From Tepidimonas aquatica (GTDB lineage Bacteria; Pseudomonadota; Gammaproteobacteria; Burkholderiales; Burkholderiaceae_C): 64,000 nt of DNA. The stretch is from contig NZ_VJNA01000005.1 of the NCBI RefSeq assembly GCF_007556585.1, positions 1-64,000 on the forward strand. Direction: 5' to 3'. Below the pieces are notes generated by a model, which was not told the origin of the DNA, did not search any database, and was given only the letters and a program-made list of their open reading frames with translations. Each line of letters opens with the position of its first letter. Positions within the stretch are counted from its first letter, which is position 1. This document shows positions 37,500 to 46,095 of this stretch, piece by piece. Position numbers and translations under genes: made by a program.

Positions 37500-37925
37500 T
37501 CACTCGATGCGGATGCGCTTGCCGGCCACCGTCACCTTCTTGGGCAGGGTCAGCGTCAGCACGCCGTTGTCGTACTTGGCGCTGGCCGCGGACTCATCCA
37601 CGTCGCTGGGCAGCGCAAAGCTGCGCGACACCTGGCCGTAGTAGCGCTCGCTGTGCAGCACCTTTTCGCCGTCGCGCTGGGCGTCTTCTTGCTTGACTTG
37701 AGCGGCGATGGTCACCACGTTGTTTTCCACCGTGATGTGGATATTGTCCTTGCCCACCCCCGGCATTTCGGCCGAGATGATATAGGCTTGGTCGTTTTCC
37801 TTCACATCGACCTTGATTTGCTGCGGCAGCGGATCGCCGTGCAGCGGCCGGATGTAAAAGCCCGGCGCCAGGTCGCGGAAGAATTCATCGAACAGGCTCA
37901 TACGGCGCGGCAACAGGTTGCTCAT
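37500..37925 (-). CDS. Small heat-shock protein (Hsp20/alpha-crystallin family)
   Basis: ATP-independent holdase chaperone of 141 residues. The alpha-crystallin domain spans about 40-141 (VKENDQAYIISAEMPGV, ITVENNVVTIAA, RSFALPSDVDE, YDNGVLTLTLPK); it ends in the short tail RIRIE with an IxI-like oligomerisation motif. The start at 37925 is preceded by a GAGAGGAG sequence. A sigma32-type promoter lies upstream. Confidence 0.93.
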   Translation of the reverse strand: MSNLLPRRMSLFDEFFRDLAPGFYIRPLHGDPLPQQIKVDVKENDQAYIISAEMPGVGKDNIHITVENNVVTIAAQVKQEDAQRDGEKVLHSERYYGQVSRSFALPSDVDESAASAKYDNGVLTLTLPKKVTVAGKRIRIE

Positions 37926-38025
37926 GTTCAACTCCTCTCGTTGGCAATCGATGGTGGAGGCACCCAGTCCCCGGCACCGCGCGCGGCCTCCACACCAGCG
38001 GGCGGCACCGTCATTCGTCTGACGA

Positions 38026-38058
38026 TTACATAGCGTCCGTGGCGGCCATTTCAAGGGG
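38026..38058 (-). promoter_or_regulatory. Heat-shock (RpoH-type) promoter of the hsp20 gene
   Basis: On the minus strand CCCCTTGAAAT (38058-38048) is an excellent sigma32 -35 element. CGCTATGTA (38035-38027) lies about 13 bp further as a degenerate -10 (consensus CCCCATNT). The leader to the ATG would be about 100 nt. Confidence 0.55.
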
Positions 38059-38112
38059 TTTTGGCAAAGATTTCAGCCCCATCGCGGCGCGCACTGCCCT
38101 ACACTGCGGCCC

Positions 38113-39606
38113 ATGAACGCTGCCCTGCCCCCCGACGCCGCCGAACGCGCCGCCCGCCAGGCCGAGGTGGTGCGCGCGCTGCAAGCGGTGCTGCCGGCCC
38201 ACGCGTTGCTGTGGACCGACGAGGACACCACGCCTTACGAGTGCGACGGCCTGACCGCCTACCGCCAGCGCCCGCTGGCCGTGGCGCTGCCCGAAACCGA
38301 AGACCAGGTGCAAGCTGTGCTGCGCGCGTGCCACCTGCTCAAGGTGCCGGTGGTGGCCCGCGGCGCGGGCACGGGCCTGTCAGGCGGGGCCATGCCGCAC
38401 CCCATGGGCGTGACCTTGAGCCTGGCCAAGTTCAACCGCATCGTCGCCATCGACCCCCTGGCGCAAACCGCCACCGTGCAAGCGGGCGTGCGCAACCTGG
38501 CCATCAGCGAAGCGGCTGCCCCCTACGGCTTGTATTACGCGCCCGATCCCAGCAGCCAGATCGCCTGCACCATCGGCGGCAACGTCGCCGAGAACTCTGG
38601 CGGCGTGCACTGCCTCAAGTACGGCCTGACCGTGCACAATGTGCTGCAGGTACGCGGCTACACGGTGGCCGGGGACCCGGTGACCTTTGGCAGTCGCGCC
38701 CCCGATGCGCCGGGGCTGGATCTGTTGCCGCTGGTGGTCGGCTCCGAAGGCATGCTGGCCGTGGTCGTGGAAGTGGTGGTGCGCCTGATCCCGCGGCCGC
38801 AGCTGGCGCGCTGCATCATGGCGAGTTTTGACAGCGTGCGCGCCGCCGGCGACGCGGTGGCGGCCATCATCGGCGCGGGCATCATCCCCGCCGGCCTGGA
38901 GATGATGGACAAACCGATGACCGCGGCGGTGGAGGATTTCGTGCACGCCGGCTACGACCTCGACGCCGAGGCCATCTTGTTGTGCGAGTCCGACGGCACG
39001 CCGGAGGAAGTGGCCGAACAGATCGAGCGCATGAGCGCGGTGCTGCGCGCCGCCGGCGCCACCGCGATCGCCGTCAGCCGCGACGAAGCCGAGCGGCTGC
39101 GCTTTTGGAGCGGGCGCAAAAACGCCTTCCCGGCCAGCGGGCGCATCAGCCCGGATTACATGTGCATGGACTCCACCATCCCGCGCAAACGCCTGGGCGA
39201 AATGCTGCAGGCCATCGCGGCCATGGAGACGAAGTACGGGTTGCGCTGCCTCAACGTCTTTCACGCTGGCGACGGCAACCTGCACCCGCTGATCCTGTTC
39301 GACGCCAACGACCCGGACCAATTGCAACGCGCCGAAGCCTTTGGTGCCGACATCCTGGAAACGAGTGTGGCGATGGGCGGCACCGTCACCGGCGAGCACG
39401 GCGTCGGCGTCGAAAAACTCAACAGCATGTGCGTGCAGTTCAGCCCCGAGGAACGCGCGCAGATGCAGGCGCTCAAGCGCGCCTTCGACGAACACGAACT
39501 GCTCAACCCAGGCAAGGTCATCCCCACCCTGCACCGCTGCGCCGAGTACGGCAAGATGCTGGTGCGCGGCGGGCGGCTGCCGTGGGCCAACCTGCCGCGG
39601 TTTTGA
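38113..39606 (+). CDS. glcD: Glycolate/2-hydroxyacid dehydrogenase, FAD subunit GlcD
   Basis: This 497-residue FAD-linked oxidase of the VAO/PCMH family oxidises glycolate or related 2-hydroxy acids. FAD-binding segments are VPVVARGAGTGLSGGAMP and CTIGGNVAENSGGVHCLKYG; the C-terminal domain has NVFHAGDGNLHPLILFD (metal/substrate His) and GTVTGEHGVGVEK. In most proteobacteria glcE and glcF follow; here the next genes are lrgA and lrgB. D-lactate dehydrogenase activity is a possible alternative. Confidence 0.9.
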   Translation: MNAALPPDAAERAARQAEVVRALQAVLPAHALLWTDEDTTPYECDGLTAYRQRPLAVALPETEDQVQAVLRACHLLKVPVVARGAGTGLSGGAMPHPMGVTLSLAKFNRIVAIDPLAQTATVQAGVRNLAISEAAAPYGLYYAPDPSSQIACTIGGNVAENSGGVHCLKYGLTVHNVLQVRGYTVAGDPVTFGSRAPDAPGLDLLPLVVGSEGMLAVVVEVVVRLIPRPQLARCIMASFDSVRAAGDAVAAIIGAGIIPAGLEMMDKPMTAAVEDFVHAGYDLDAEAILLCESDGTPEEVAEQIERMSAVLRAAGATAIAVSRDEAERLRFWSGRKNAFPASGRISPDYMCMDSTIPRKRLGEMLQAIAAMETKYGLRCLNVFHAGDGNLHPLILFDANDPDQLQRAEAFGADILETSVAMGGTVTGEHGVGVEKLNSMCVQFSPEERAQMQALKRAFDEHELLNPGKVIPTLHRCAEYGKMLVRGGRLPWANLPRF

Positions 39607-39624
39607 TCCGGGCCCCATCGGACC

Positions 39625-39972
39625 ATGCAAGTGCTGCAGGGCCTGACGTGGTTGCTGGCGTTGCAAGGCGTCGGCGAGCTGTTGGTGCGCGCGCTGCAGC
39701 TGCCGTTGCCTGGCCCCGTGGTCGGCATGGTGCTGATGCTGGGCGCACTGCGGTGGGCACGCGTGCGCGAGCCTGTCGCGGCATGCGCCAACCTGCTGCT
39801 GGCCCACCTATCGCTGCTGTTCGTGCCGGTCGGCGTGGGCGTTGTGACGCACTTGGGCCTGATCACGCAGCACGGCGTGTGGATCTTATTGGTCGTGATC
39901 GTATCGACGTGGATCGGTCTGGCCGTGACGGCGTTGGTCTTGCGCGCGCTGCTGCGCGCACAGGGTGAGTAG
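39625..39972 (+). CDS. lrgA: CidA/LrgA family membrane protein
   Basis: This 115-residue protein has four membrane segments and the family pattern LPLPGPVVGMVLMLGALR, then LLLAHLSLLFVPVGVGVV. First described as holin-like in staphylococci; more recent work links LrgAB homologues to transport of pyruvate, glycolate, glycerate or similar small acids. It begins 18 bp after glcD and is followed closely by lrgB. Confidence 0.9.
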   Translation: MQVLQGLTWLLALQGVGELLVRALQLPLPGPVVGMVLMLGALRWARVREPVAACANLLLAHLSLLFVPVGVGVVTHLGLITQHGVWILLVVIVSTWIGLAVTALVLRALLRAQGE

Positions 39973-39976
39973 AGCC

Positions 39977-40702
39977 ATGCCCCGCTTCGTCGAACTCTGG
40001 GTGTACCTGTCGAGCACGCCGCTGTTCGGCCTGACCGCAACCCTGGCCATCTACACGCTGGCCCATGCTTTTTACACCGCGCGCCAGCACACCCCGTGGG
40101 CCAACCCGGTGTTGTGGACGGTGTTGGCCATCGCAAGCATGCTGCTGATCACCGCCGTGCCTTACCCAACGTATTTCGCCGGCGCACAGTTCATCCACTT
40201 CTTGCTCGGCCCGGCGGTCGTGGCGCTGGCATGGCCGTTGTGGCAGCGCCGAGCCCAGCTGCGCCGGCACATGGGGCCGTTGTTGGTGGCTGCGCTCGTG
40301 GGTGGCACCGCCGCCGCGGGGTCGGCCTGGCTGCTGGGGTGGGTGTTGCAGCTGCCCAACGAGGTCTTGCGCTCGCTGACCACCAAATCGGTCACGGCGC
40401 CGGTGGCCATGGGCATCGCCGAGCAAATCGGCGGTATCCCCGCGCTGGCTGCGGTGTTCGCGGTGCTCACGGGCATGGTGGGGGCCATCAGCGGTAAATA
40501 CCTGTTCGATGCGCTGCACGTGCCGACGTCGGGGGCAGGATGGACCGTGCGCGGCTTCGCACTGGGCACGGCGTCCCACGGCATTGGTGCGGCACGCGCG
40601 CTGCAGGTCAACGCCGACGCGGGTGCTTACGCCGGGTTGGCGATGGGTTTGCAGGCGGTGCTGGCCGCGCTGCTCATCCCGCTGGTCGCGCAGTGGTGGT
40701 GA
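39977..40702 (+). CDS. lrgB: LrgB family membrane protein
   Basis: This 241-residue partner of LrgA has about six hydrophobic segments. Characteristic stretches are LLGPAVVALAWPLW, LTTKSVTAPVAMGIAEQIGG and GTASHGIGAARALQ. The plant plastid glycolate/glycerate carrier PLGG1 is homologous to an LrgA-LrgB fusion, which matches the position behind glcD. A GTG at 39965 overlapping lrgA is an alternative start. Confidence 0.9.
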   Translation: MPRFVELWVYLSSTPLFGLTATLAIYTLAHAFYTARQHTPWANPVLWTVLAIASMLLITAVPYPTYFAGAQFIHFLLGPAVVALAWPLWQRRAQLRRHMGPLLVAALVGGTAAAGSAWLLGWVLQLPNEVLRSLTTKSVTAPVAMGIAEQIGGIPALAAVFAVLTGMVGAISGKYLFDALHVPTSGAGWTVRGFALGTASHGIGAARALQVNADAGAYAGLAMGLQAVLAALLIPLVAQWW

Positions 40703-40777
40703 GGTGGACTTGCCGCAGTGCACCGTTCAAGGCACGAACGGCGCGGTACCGGCTGCGCATGCGCTACAGTAGTCGGC

Positions 40778-42508
40778 ATGCAGCTGCTGCCGCGCGACCC
40801 CTGGCCCACCCACCTGCCACCGGCGTTTTTTGCCGCCCTGCACGCCGACCACGCGGCCGAGGGCGATGCACCTGCGCCCGACGCGCAGGCCATGGCATGG
40901 CGCTGCCTGCAGGCGCTGCCCGACGGCGTCGTGCTGCTGGATCGCCAGCTGCGCGTGGTGGCGGTCAACCCGCACGCCCAGCCGTTGCTGCGCCCGCACC
41001 TGACGCCGCCCAGCGCCGCAGGCCTGCCGTGGCACGAGGCGCTGGATGACCTCTGGCTCGACACCCTGCTGCCGTGGGTCAGCCCGGCGCTGCTGCGCGG
41101 CGAAGCCAGCCGTGTCGCGGTGCAACGCGGCCCGGGTGACACCGCACGCCATTGGCAGGTGACGCTGCTGCCGGACGTGGCCGATGGCGCCGTGCGCGGG
41201 CTGTTCGTGCTGCTGCGCGACGAAACCGCCCAGCAGCGCGCCGCGGCACACCAGGCCGACCAGGAGCAAGCCCTGCGCCAGCAACTGCAGCAGCAAGACG
41301 CACACCTGCTGTGGCAGCAAACCCGCTGGCAGGCTTTGTCCGACGCGCTGCGCGACGCGGCGGTTTATTTCCTCGACAACGACGGCGCCATCCACGACTG
41401 GCCGGCCAGCGCCGAGCGGCTGCTGGGCTACCGCGCCGCAGACGCGCTGGGCACCCGCGGCCCCGACGCCCCGGACCGCCCGCATCCACTGCCTGCCGAT
41501 GCCGCGCAGGCGCTGGAGCGTGCCGCGCTGCTGGGCCAGAGCGAATCGACCGGCTGGGTGCGCCGGGCCGACGGCAGCCGCCTGTGGGCGCACAGCGTCT
41601 ACACCGCCTTGGCGGGCCCCGGCGGCGAGGCGCTTGGCACCGCCTGCTTGGTGCGCGACATGACCGAAGTGCACCGCCTGGAGGAACTGCTGCGCGAACT
41701 CAATGCTGCGCTGGAACGCAAGGTGCAGGAGCGCACCCGCGCCCTGCAGGCCGCCATCGACGACCTGGAGGCCTTTGCCTCGTCGGTGTCGCACGACCTG
41801 CGTGCACCGCTGCGCCACATCACCAGCTACGTGCAGCTGCTGCGCGAGGACCTGGGTGAGCCGCTGGCGCCCGACGTCGCCGAGGACTTGCGCACGATCG
41901 ACGAAGCCGCCGTCCACATGGGCCGACTGATCGATGGTTTGCTGGCCTTCGCACGCCTGGGCCGCGCCGCGTTGCGGGTGCAACCGGTGGACATGCTGGA
42001 CCTGCTGCGCGCCAGCCTCAACCGCGTGCAGCACGACCCGGCGCTGCGGCGGCCGACCGACGCCTGCCAGGTGCACCTGCCGGCGCAGTTACCCGCCGTG
42101 CAGGGCGACCCACTGCTGCTGGCGCAGGTGTGGGACAACCTGCTGGCCAACGCGTTCAAATACACCCGCCCGCGCACGCCGGCCATCATCGAAGTGGGTG
42201 GCCACGTGGCGCACCCCGAAGGCGCCGCGCCCGAGGCGGTGTTTTGGGTGCGCGACAACGGTGTTGGCTTCGACCCCGCACGCGCCAAGCGGCTGTTTGG
42301 CATGTTCCAGCGCCTGCACCGCGCGCAGGATTTCGAAGGCACCGGCATCGGCCTGGCGCTGGCACGGCGCATCGTCGAGCGGCACGGCGGCCGCATCTGG
42401 GCCGACGCGCAACCCGGCCACGGCGCCACCTTTTACTTCGCCCTGCCGCTGGCCCCCACCCCGCCGCACGAGCCGGACGCACCGGCCAACGAACCGACCA
42501 CGGCATGA
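40778..42508 (+). CDS. PAS-domain sensor histidine kinase, soluble
   Basis: A 576-residue kinase without a signal peptide or membrane segment. Two PAS-like modules (about 36-145 and 190-305; the second with NDGAIHDWPASAERLLGY) are followed by a coiled linker (ELNAALERKVQERTRALQAAIDDLE). Then come the HisKA phospho-acceptor SSVSHDLRAPLRHITSYVQ and an HATPase domain (VWDNLLANAFKYT, VRDNGVGFDPARA, GTGIGLALARRIVERHGG). The acceptor region looks like the phytochrome-type kinases. No response regulator is adjacent. Its stop overlaps the next start (ATGA). Confidence 0.9.
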   Translation: MQLLPRDPWPTHLPPAFFAALHADHAAEGDAPAPDAQAMAWRCLQALPDGVVLLDRQLRVVAVNPHAQPLLRPHLTPPSAAGLPWHEALDDLWLDTLLPWVSPALLRGEASRVAVQRGPGDTARHWQVTLLPDVADGAVRGLFVLLRDETAQQRAAAHQADQEQALRQQLQQQDAHLLWQQTRWQALSDALRDAAVYFLDNDGAIHDWPASAERLLGYRAADALGTRGPDAPDRPHPLPADAAQALERAALLGQSESTGWVRRADGSRLWAHSVYTALAGPGGEALGTACLVRDMTEVHRLEELLRELNAALERKVQERTRALQAAIDDLEAFASSVSHDLRAPLRHITSYVQLLREDLGEPLAPDVAEDLRTIDEAAVHMGRLIDGLLAFARLGRAALRVQPVDMLDLLRASLNRVQHDPALRRPTDACQVHLPAQLPAVQGDPLLLAQVWDNLLANAFKYTRPRTPAIIEVGGHVAHPEGAAPEAVFWVRDNGVGFDPARAKRLFGMFQRLHRAQDFEGTGIGLALARRIVERHGGRIWADAQPGHGATFYFALPLAPTPPHEPDAPANEPTTA

Positions 42509-43455
42509 ACACCCCGCACTCGACACCCGTAGCATGGCTGGACGCCGCCGCCACCGCTGCGGCGCTGCCGTACCCCGCGTTGGCCGACGCCATCGAGGCG
42601 CTGTTGCGCGACGACAGCGTGACCGTGCCGCCCCGGCTGATCCAGCCGCTGCCCGCCGGTGGCAGCTTGTTTGTCATGCCCGCCACCGATACCACGGTGG
42701 CCATCACCAAACTCATCACCTTTGTGGCGGACAACCCGGCGCGCGGCCGCCCCGCCATTCAGGGTGACATCGTCGTATTCGATGCGCGCGACGGCCGACG
42801 GCGCCTGCTGCTCGACGGCCCCACCGTGACCGCGCGGCGCACGGCCGCGGTGTCGCTGCTGGCCGCGCGCCGACTGGCCCGGCACCGCGACGGCCCGCTG
42901 CTGATCGTGGGGGCTGGCGTGCAGGGCCGTTCGCACCTGGAGGCGTTTGCTGCCGGGCTGGGCGTGCGCGCGGTGCAGATTGCCTCACGCAGCCGCGCCA
43001 GTGCCGACGCGCTGGTGGCACACGCGACGGCACTGGGGCTGGACGCGCGGCGCGTCGACGACGCCGACGCCGCCCTGGCCGACTGCCCGCTGGTGGTCAG
43101 CTGCACCTCCGCGCAGGCGGTGGCGCTGCGCGCGCGACCCCGGCCGGACGCTTTTGTGGCCGCGGTGGGCGCCTTCACGCCGCGCATGGTGGAATGGGCA
43201 CCGGCGGTGTGCCGTCATCTGGCCGCCACCGGCACGCTGGTCGTGGACACGCGCGACGCCGACCACGAAGCGGGCGACCTGTTGCAAGCGGGGCTGGATG
43301 TCGGCGGCCTGCCGACCTTGGCTGACGTGGTGCGCAATACCCCGGCCTGGCAGCGCGCGCGACGTGCTGACGGCCCGGTCTTTTTCAAAAGCTGTGGTTG
43401 GGCCGGCTGGGACCTGGCGGCCGCCCGCTGCGTGCTGGCCGCGCACGGCCACTGA
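42505..43455 (+). CDS. Ornithine cyclodeaminase/mu-crystallin family imino-acid reductase
   Basis: This 316-residue NAD(P)-dependent protein is of the OCD/mu-crystallin family and fits the delta1-pyrroline-2-carboxylate / delta1-piperideine-2-carboxylate reductase subgroup, which makes L-proline or L-pipecolate from cyclic imines. PPRLIQPLPAGGSLFVMPA and KLITFVADNPARG mark the substrate domain, LLDGPTVTARRTAAVS the interdomain helix and LLIVGAGVQGRSHLEAFAAG the dinucleotide fold. It is translationally coupled to the kinase gene and followed 19 bp later by a RidA gene. Confidence 0.85.
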   Translation: MNTPHSTPVAWLDAAATAAALPYPALADAIEALLRDDSVTVPPRLIQPLPAGGSLFVMPATDTTVAITKLITFVADNPARGRPAIQGDIVVFDARDGRRRLLLDGPTVTARRTAAVSLLAARRLARHRDGPLLIVGAGVQGRSHLEAFAAGLGVRAVQIASRSRASADALVAHATALGLDARRVDDADAALADCPLVVSCTSAQAVALRARPRPDAFVAAVGAFTPRMVEWAPAVCRHLAATGTLVVDTRDADHEAGDLLQAGLDVGGLPTLADVVRNTPAWQRARRADGPVFFKSCGWAGWDLAAARCVLAAHGH

Positions 43456-43474
43456 CAACCCTTGAGGAGTTTGG

Positions 43475-43822
43475 ATGATGGTGCAACGTTTCGACGTCGG
43501 ACCGCGTTTGTCCGAAATGGCCATTCACAACGGTACCGTGTACCTGGCCGGGCAGGTGCCGGATGACCCCAGCCAAGACATCGAGGGCCAGACGCGCCAA
43601 GTGCTGGCCATGGTTGACGCGCTGCTGGCGCGCGCCGGCACCGACAAAACCAAGCTGCTGATGGTGCAGATTTACTTGGCCGACATGGCCGACTATGACG
43701 GCATGAACCGCGCCTGGGACGCGTGGGTCGCGGCCGGCCACACGCCGCCACGCGCCACTGTGCAAGCCAAGCTGGCCCACCCGGACTGGAAAATCGAGGT
43801 CGTCGCCACCGCGGCGTTGTGA
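43475..43822 (+). CDS. RidA/YjgF family protein
   Basis: This 115-residue member of the enamine/imine deaminase family contains GTVYLAGQVPDDPSQDIEGQTRQVL, LLMVQIYLADMADYDGMNRAWDAWV and PPRATVQAKL. The arginine of PPRATV corresponds to the conserved substrate-carboxylate-binding residue. RidA proteins hydrolyse reactive imines from PLP or amino-acid oxidising enzymes, in line with the imino-acid reductase gene upstream. TTGAGGAG precedes ATG 43475 (an ATG three bases later is also possible). Confidence 0.9.
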   Translation: MMVQRFDVGPRLSEMAIHNGTVYLAGQVPDDPSQDIEGQTRQVLAMVDALLARAGTDKTKLLMVQIYLADMADYDGMNRAWDAWVAAGHTPPRATVQAKLAHPDWKIEVVATAAL

Positions 43823-43874
43823 CCACCGGCGCCCCCCGCCGTCGCACCGCCGCCGATGGGGCGTGCACCCGCCT

Positions 43875-44300
43875 TCAGCGGTAGGTGCGCAGGTGGATGC
43901 TGGTCTCGGTGCTGTGGATCCCTTTGATGAGGCGGATGCGCTCCAGGATGTCTGACAGCTCGTGCATCGAGGTGGCCTCCAGCTCGGCCAACAGGTCCCA
44001 ACGGCCATTGGTGTCGTGCAGCTTCACCACCCCCGGCTCGCCCAGCAGGCTGGCGATCACCGCCCGCGTTTGGTTGCCTTCCACCAGCACGCTCATCCAG
44101 GCGCGAATACGTTCCGGCTCCGATTCGGGCCGCAGCCGCACCGTGTAGCCCAGGATCACACCGGCGTCCTCCAGCCGGCGCATGCGGTTGGTCACGGTGC
44201 CGCGCGACACCTTCAGTTTGTACGCCAGGTCGGCCACGCTCAGGCGTGCGTTGCGCCGCAGCAGCGCGATCAGGGCCTGGTCCAGCTCATCCACAGCCAT
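43875..44300 (-). CDS. Lrp/AsnC family regulator next to ornithine cyclodeaminase
   Basis: This 141-residue protein has an N-terminal HTH (LDQALIALLRRNARLSVADLAYKLKVSRGTVTNRMRRLED) and a RAM domain (GRWDLLAELEATSMHELSDILERIR). It is divergent from the ocd gene over a 145-bp AT-rich region with repeated TTTTGAC/GTC elements, so it is the likely local regulator, perhaps responding to an amino acid such as ornithine or arginine (inference). Confidence 0.9.
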   Translation of the reverse strand: MAVDELDQALIALLRRNARLSVADLAYKLKVSRGTVTNRMRRLEDAGVILGYTVRLRPESEPERIRAWMSVLVEGNQTRAVIASLLGEPGVVKLHDTNGRWDLLAELEATSMHELSDILERIRLIKGIHSTETSIHLRTYR

Positions 44301-44303
44301 CCC

Positions 44304-44387
44304 CCATTTTGACGTTTTGACTATCAGACTCTGTCATTTCGTCAGGTTATCACCAAATCGTCAACATTCTGTCGTTTTACATTGTCG
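44304..44387. promoter_or_regulatory. Repeated TTTTGAC / GTC elements in the lrp-ocd intergenic region
   Basis: TTTTGAC occurs at 44307-44313 and 44315-44321, and inverted GTC-containing elements recur near 44333, 44341, 44360, 44371 and 44384, several 8-13 bp apart. The stretch is much more AT-rich than its surroundings. Such arrays suit cooperative Lrp-type binding. Confidence 0.5.
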
Positions 44388-44445
44388 CCGACACGGTTAA
44401 CACTGCCATCCATCCGCAACCAACCCGACGACAGGAGACCGCACG

Positions 44446-45512
44446 ATGTCCCACCCAACCCCCGCGCGCGTGGCGACGCGCTACCTCAGCGCCCCGGCCA
44501 TGGTCCGTCTGGTACAGACCTTGGGCATCGAAGCGTGCTTGCGCGGCATCGCCGAGTGCATCCGCGCCGACTTTGGCCGCTGGCCCGACTTCGACAAAAC
44601 GCCCGCGTCGCCAACCACTCGGACGTTGGCGTCATCGAGCTGATGCCGATCGCCGACGACACGCTCTACAGCTTCAAATACGTCAACGGCCACCCCAAAA
44701 ACACCCGCGAGGGGCTGCCCACCGTGATGGCCTTTGGCGTGCTGGCCGACGTGGCCACCGGCGCGCCGCTGCTGCTGAGCGAGCTGACGCTGACCACCGC
44801 CCTGCGCACGGCCGCCATGTCGGCCGTCGCCGCCCAGGTTTTGGCCCGGCCAGACAGCCGCGTCATGGCGCTGATCGGCAACGGCGCGCAGGCGGAGTTC
44901 CAGGCGCTGGCCTTCCAGCATCTGCTCGGCATTGGCGAGCTGCGCCTGTTCGACACCGACCCCGCCGCCACCGACAAACTGATGGCCAACCTGCGCGGCA
45001 GCGGCTTGACGTTGACCCGCTGCGGCAGTACGGCCGAGGCGGTGCGCGGCGCCGACATCGTCACCACCGTCACCGCCGACAAGACCAACGCCACCATCTT
45101 GACGCCGGCGATGGTCGAGCCCGGCATGCACATCAACGCTGTCGGTGGCGACTGCCCCGGCAAGACCGAGCTGCACCCCGACGTGCTGCGCGGCGCGCGG
45201 GTGTTCGTGGAGTACGAACCGCAGACCCGCATCGAAGGCGACATCCAGCGACTGCCCGCGGACTTTCCGGTCACCGAACTGTGGCAGGTGCTGACCGGCC
45301 AGGCCCCCGGCCGCATGGACACCGCCGAGGTGACGGTGTTCGACTCGGTCGGCTTCGCGCTAGAAGACTATGCCGCGCTGCGCTTTGTGCACGCGCAGGC
45401 CCAGCGGCTTGGCTTGGGCGAGACGCTGGACCTGATCCCTGAGCTGGACGACCCCAAAAACCTGTTTGGCCTGTTGCAACCGCGCGCGGCGGCGCTGCGC
45501 CGCGCGGTCTGA
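44446..45512 (+). pseudogene. Ornithine cyclodeaminase with a single-base frameshift
   Basis: The first 50 codons (MSHPTPARVATRYLSAPAM ... RADFGRWPDFDKT) and the rest (RVANHSDVGVIELMPIADD onward to 45512) are in different frames. The shift lies at about 44600-44606: the sequence reads ACGCCCGCG where one extra base (probably G) would restore DKTARVANHS. Apart from that the gene is complete, with FKYVNGHPKNTREGLPTV, LLLSELTLTTALRTAAMS, ALIGNGAQAEFQALAF and VFDSVGFALEDYAALR. The enzyme turns L-ornithine into L-proline and ammonia. It is either a recently broken gene or a sequencing/assembly error. CAGGAG precedes the ATG. Spacing and the divergent lrp indicate a regulated catabolic gene. Confidence 0.85.
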
Positions 45513-45552
45513 GCCCGCCGCCAATGGGCCGCTGCACGCCCTCCGCCGCCCG

Positions 45553-46017
45553 TCAGAACAACGGCAGGCGGTGGGTGTGCTTGACCTCCTCCATCACCGC
45601 GTAGGTGCGCGTCTCGCGCACGCCGGGCAGTTGCCACAGCACGTCACCGGCAAAGCGACGGTAGTCGGCCATGTCGGCCACGCGCGTCTTGACCAGGTAG
45701 TCAAAGCCGCCGGCCACCATGTGGCATTCCAGCACCTGCGGCGACGCCTGCACCGCCGCCTTGAACTGTTCGAACACGTTGGGCGTGGTGCGGTCCAGCA
45801 GCACCTCCACAAACACCAGCAGCCCCGCACCCAGCTTCGCGGGGTTGAGGCGCGCCTCGTAGCCCAGGATGTAACCCTCGCGCGTCAAACGCTGCACGCG
45901 CGCCAGCACCGCCGTGGGCGACAGGCCCACCGTCTCGGCCAGCTTCAGGTTGGTGATGCGCCCATCGCGCTGCAGGGCGTCGAGGATGCGCAAATCGATG
46001 CGGTCAAGGTCGTCCAT
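45553..46017 (-). CDS. Lrp/AsnC family regulator of putA (PutR-like)
   Basis: This 154-residue protein has an HTH at about residues 4-50 (DRIDLRILDALQRDGRITNLKLAETVGLSPTAVLARVQRLTRE) and a RAM domain (ECHMVAGGFDYLVKTRVADM). It is divergent from putA with about 78 bp between starts. That is the arrangement of the proline-responsive activator PutR in many proteobacteria, so this role is likely. An in-frame ATG at 46038 would add seven residues. Confidence 0.88.
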   Translation of the reverse strand: MDDLDRIDLRILDALQRDGRITNLKLAETVGLSPTAVLARVQRLTREGYILGYEARLNPAKLGAGLLVFVEVLLDRTTPNVFEQFKAAVQASPQVLECHMVAGGFDYLVKTRVADMADYRRFAGDVLWQLPGVRETRTYAVMEEVKHTHRLPLF

Positions 46018-46095
46018 CCTGAGATTTTCACTAAACATTGGCCTAACAATAACATTTCATTCGTTTGAAAGCGCATCACACTTGGGTCATCGTCA

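Noticed and set aside
43823-43874. GC-rich complementary stretches between the RidA and Lrp-type genes as a terminator
   Set aside because: The pairing is short with a long loop and there is no T-run on either strand.
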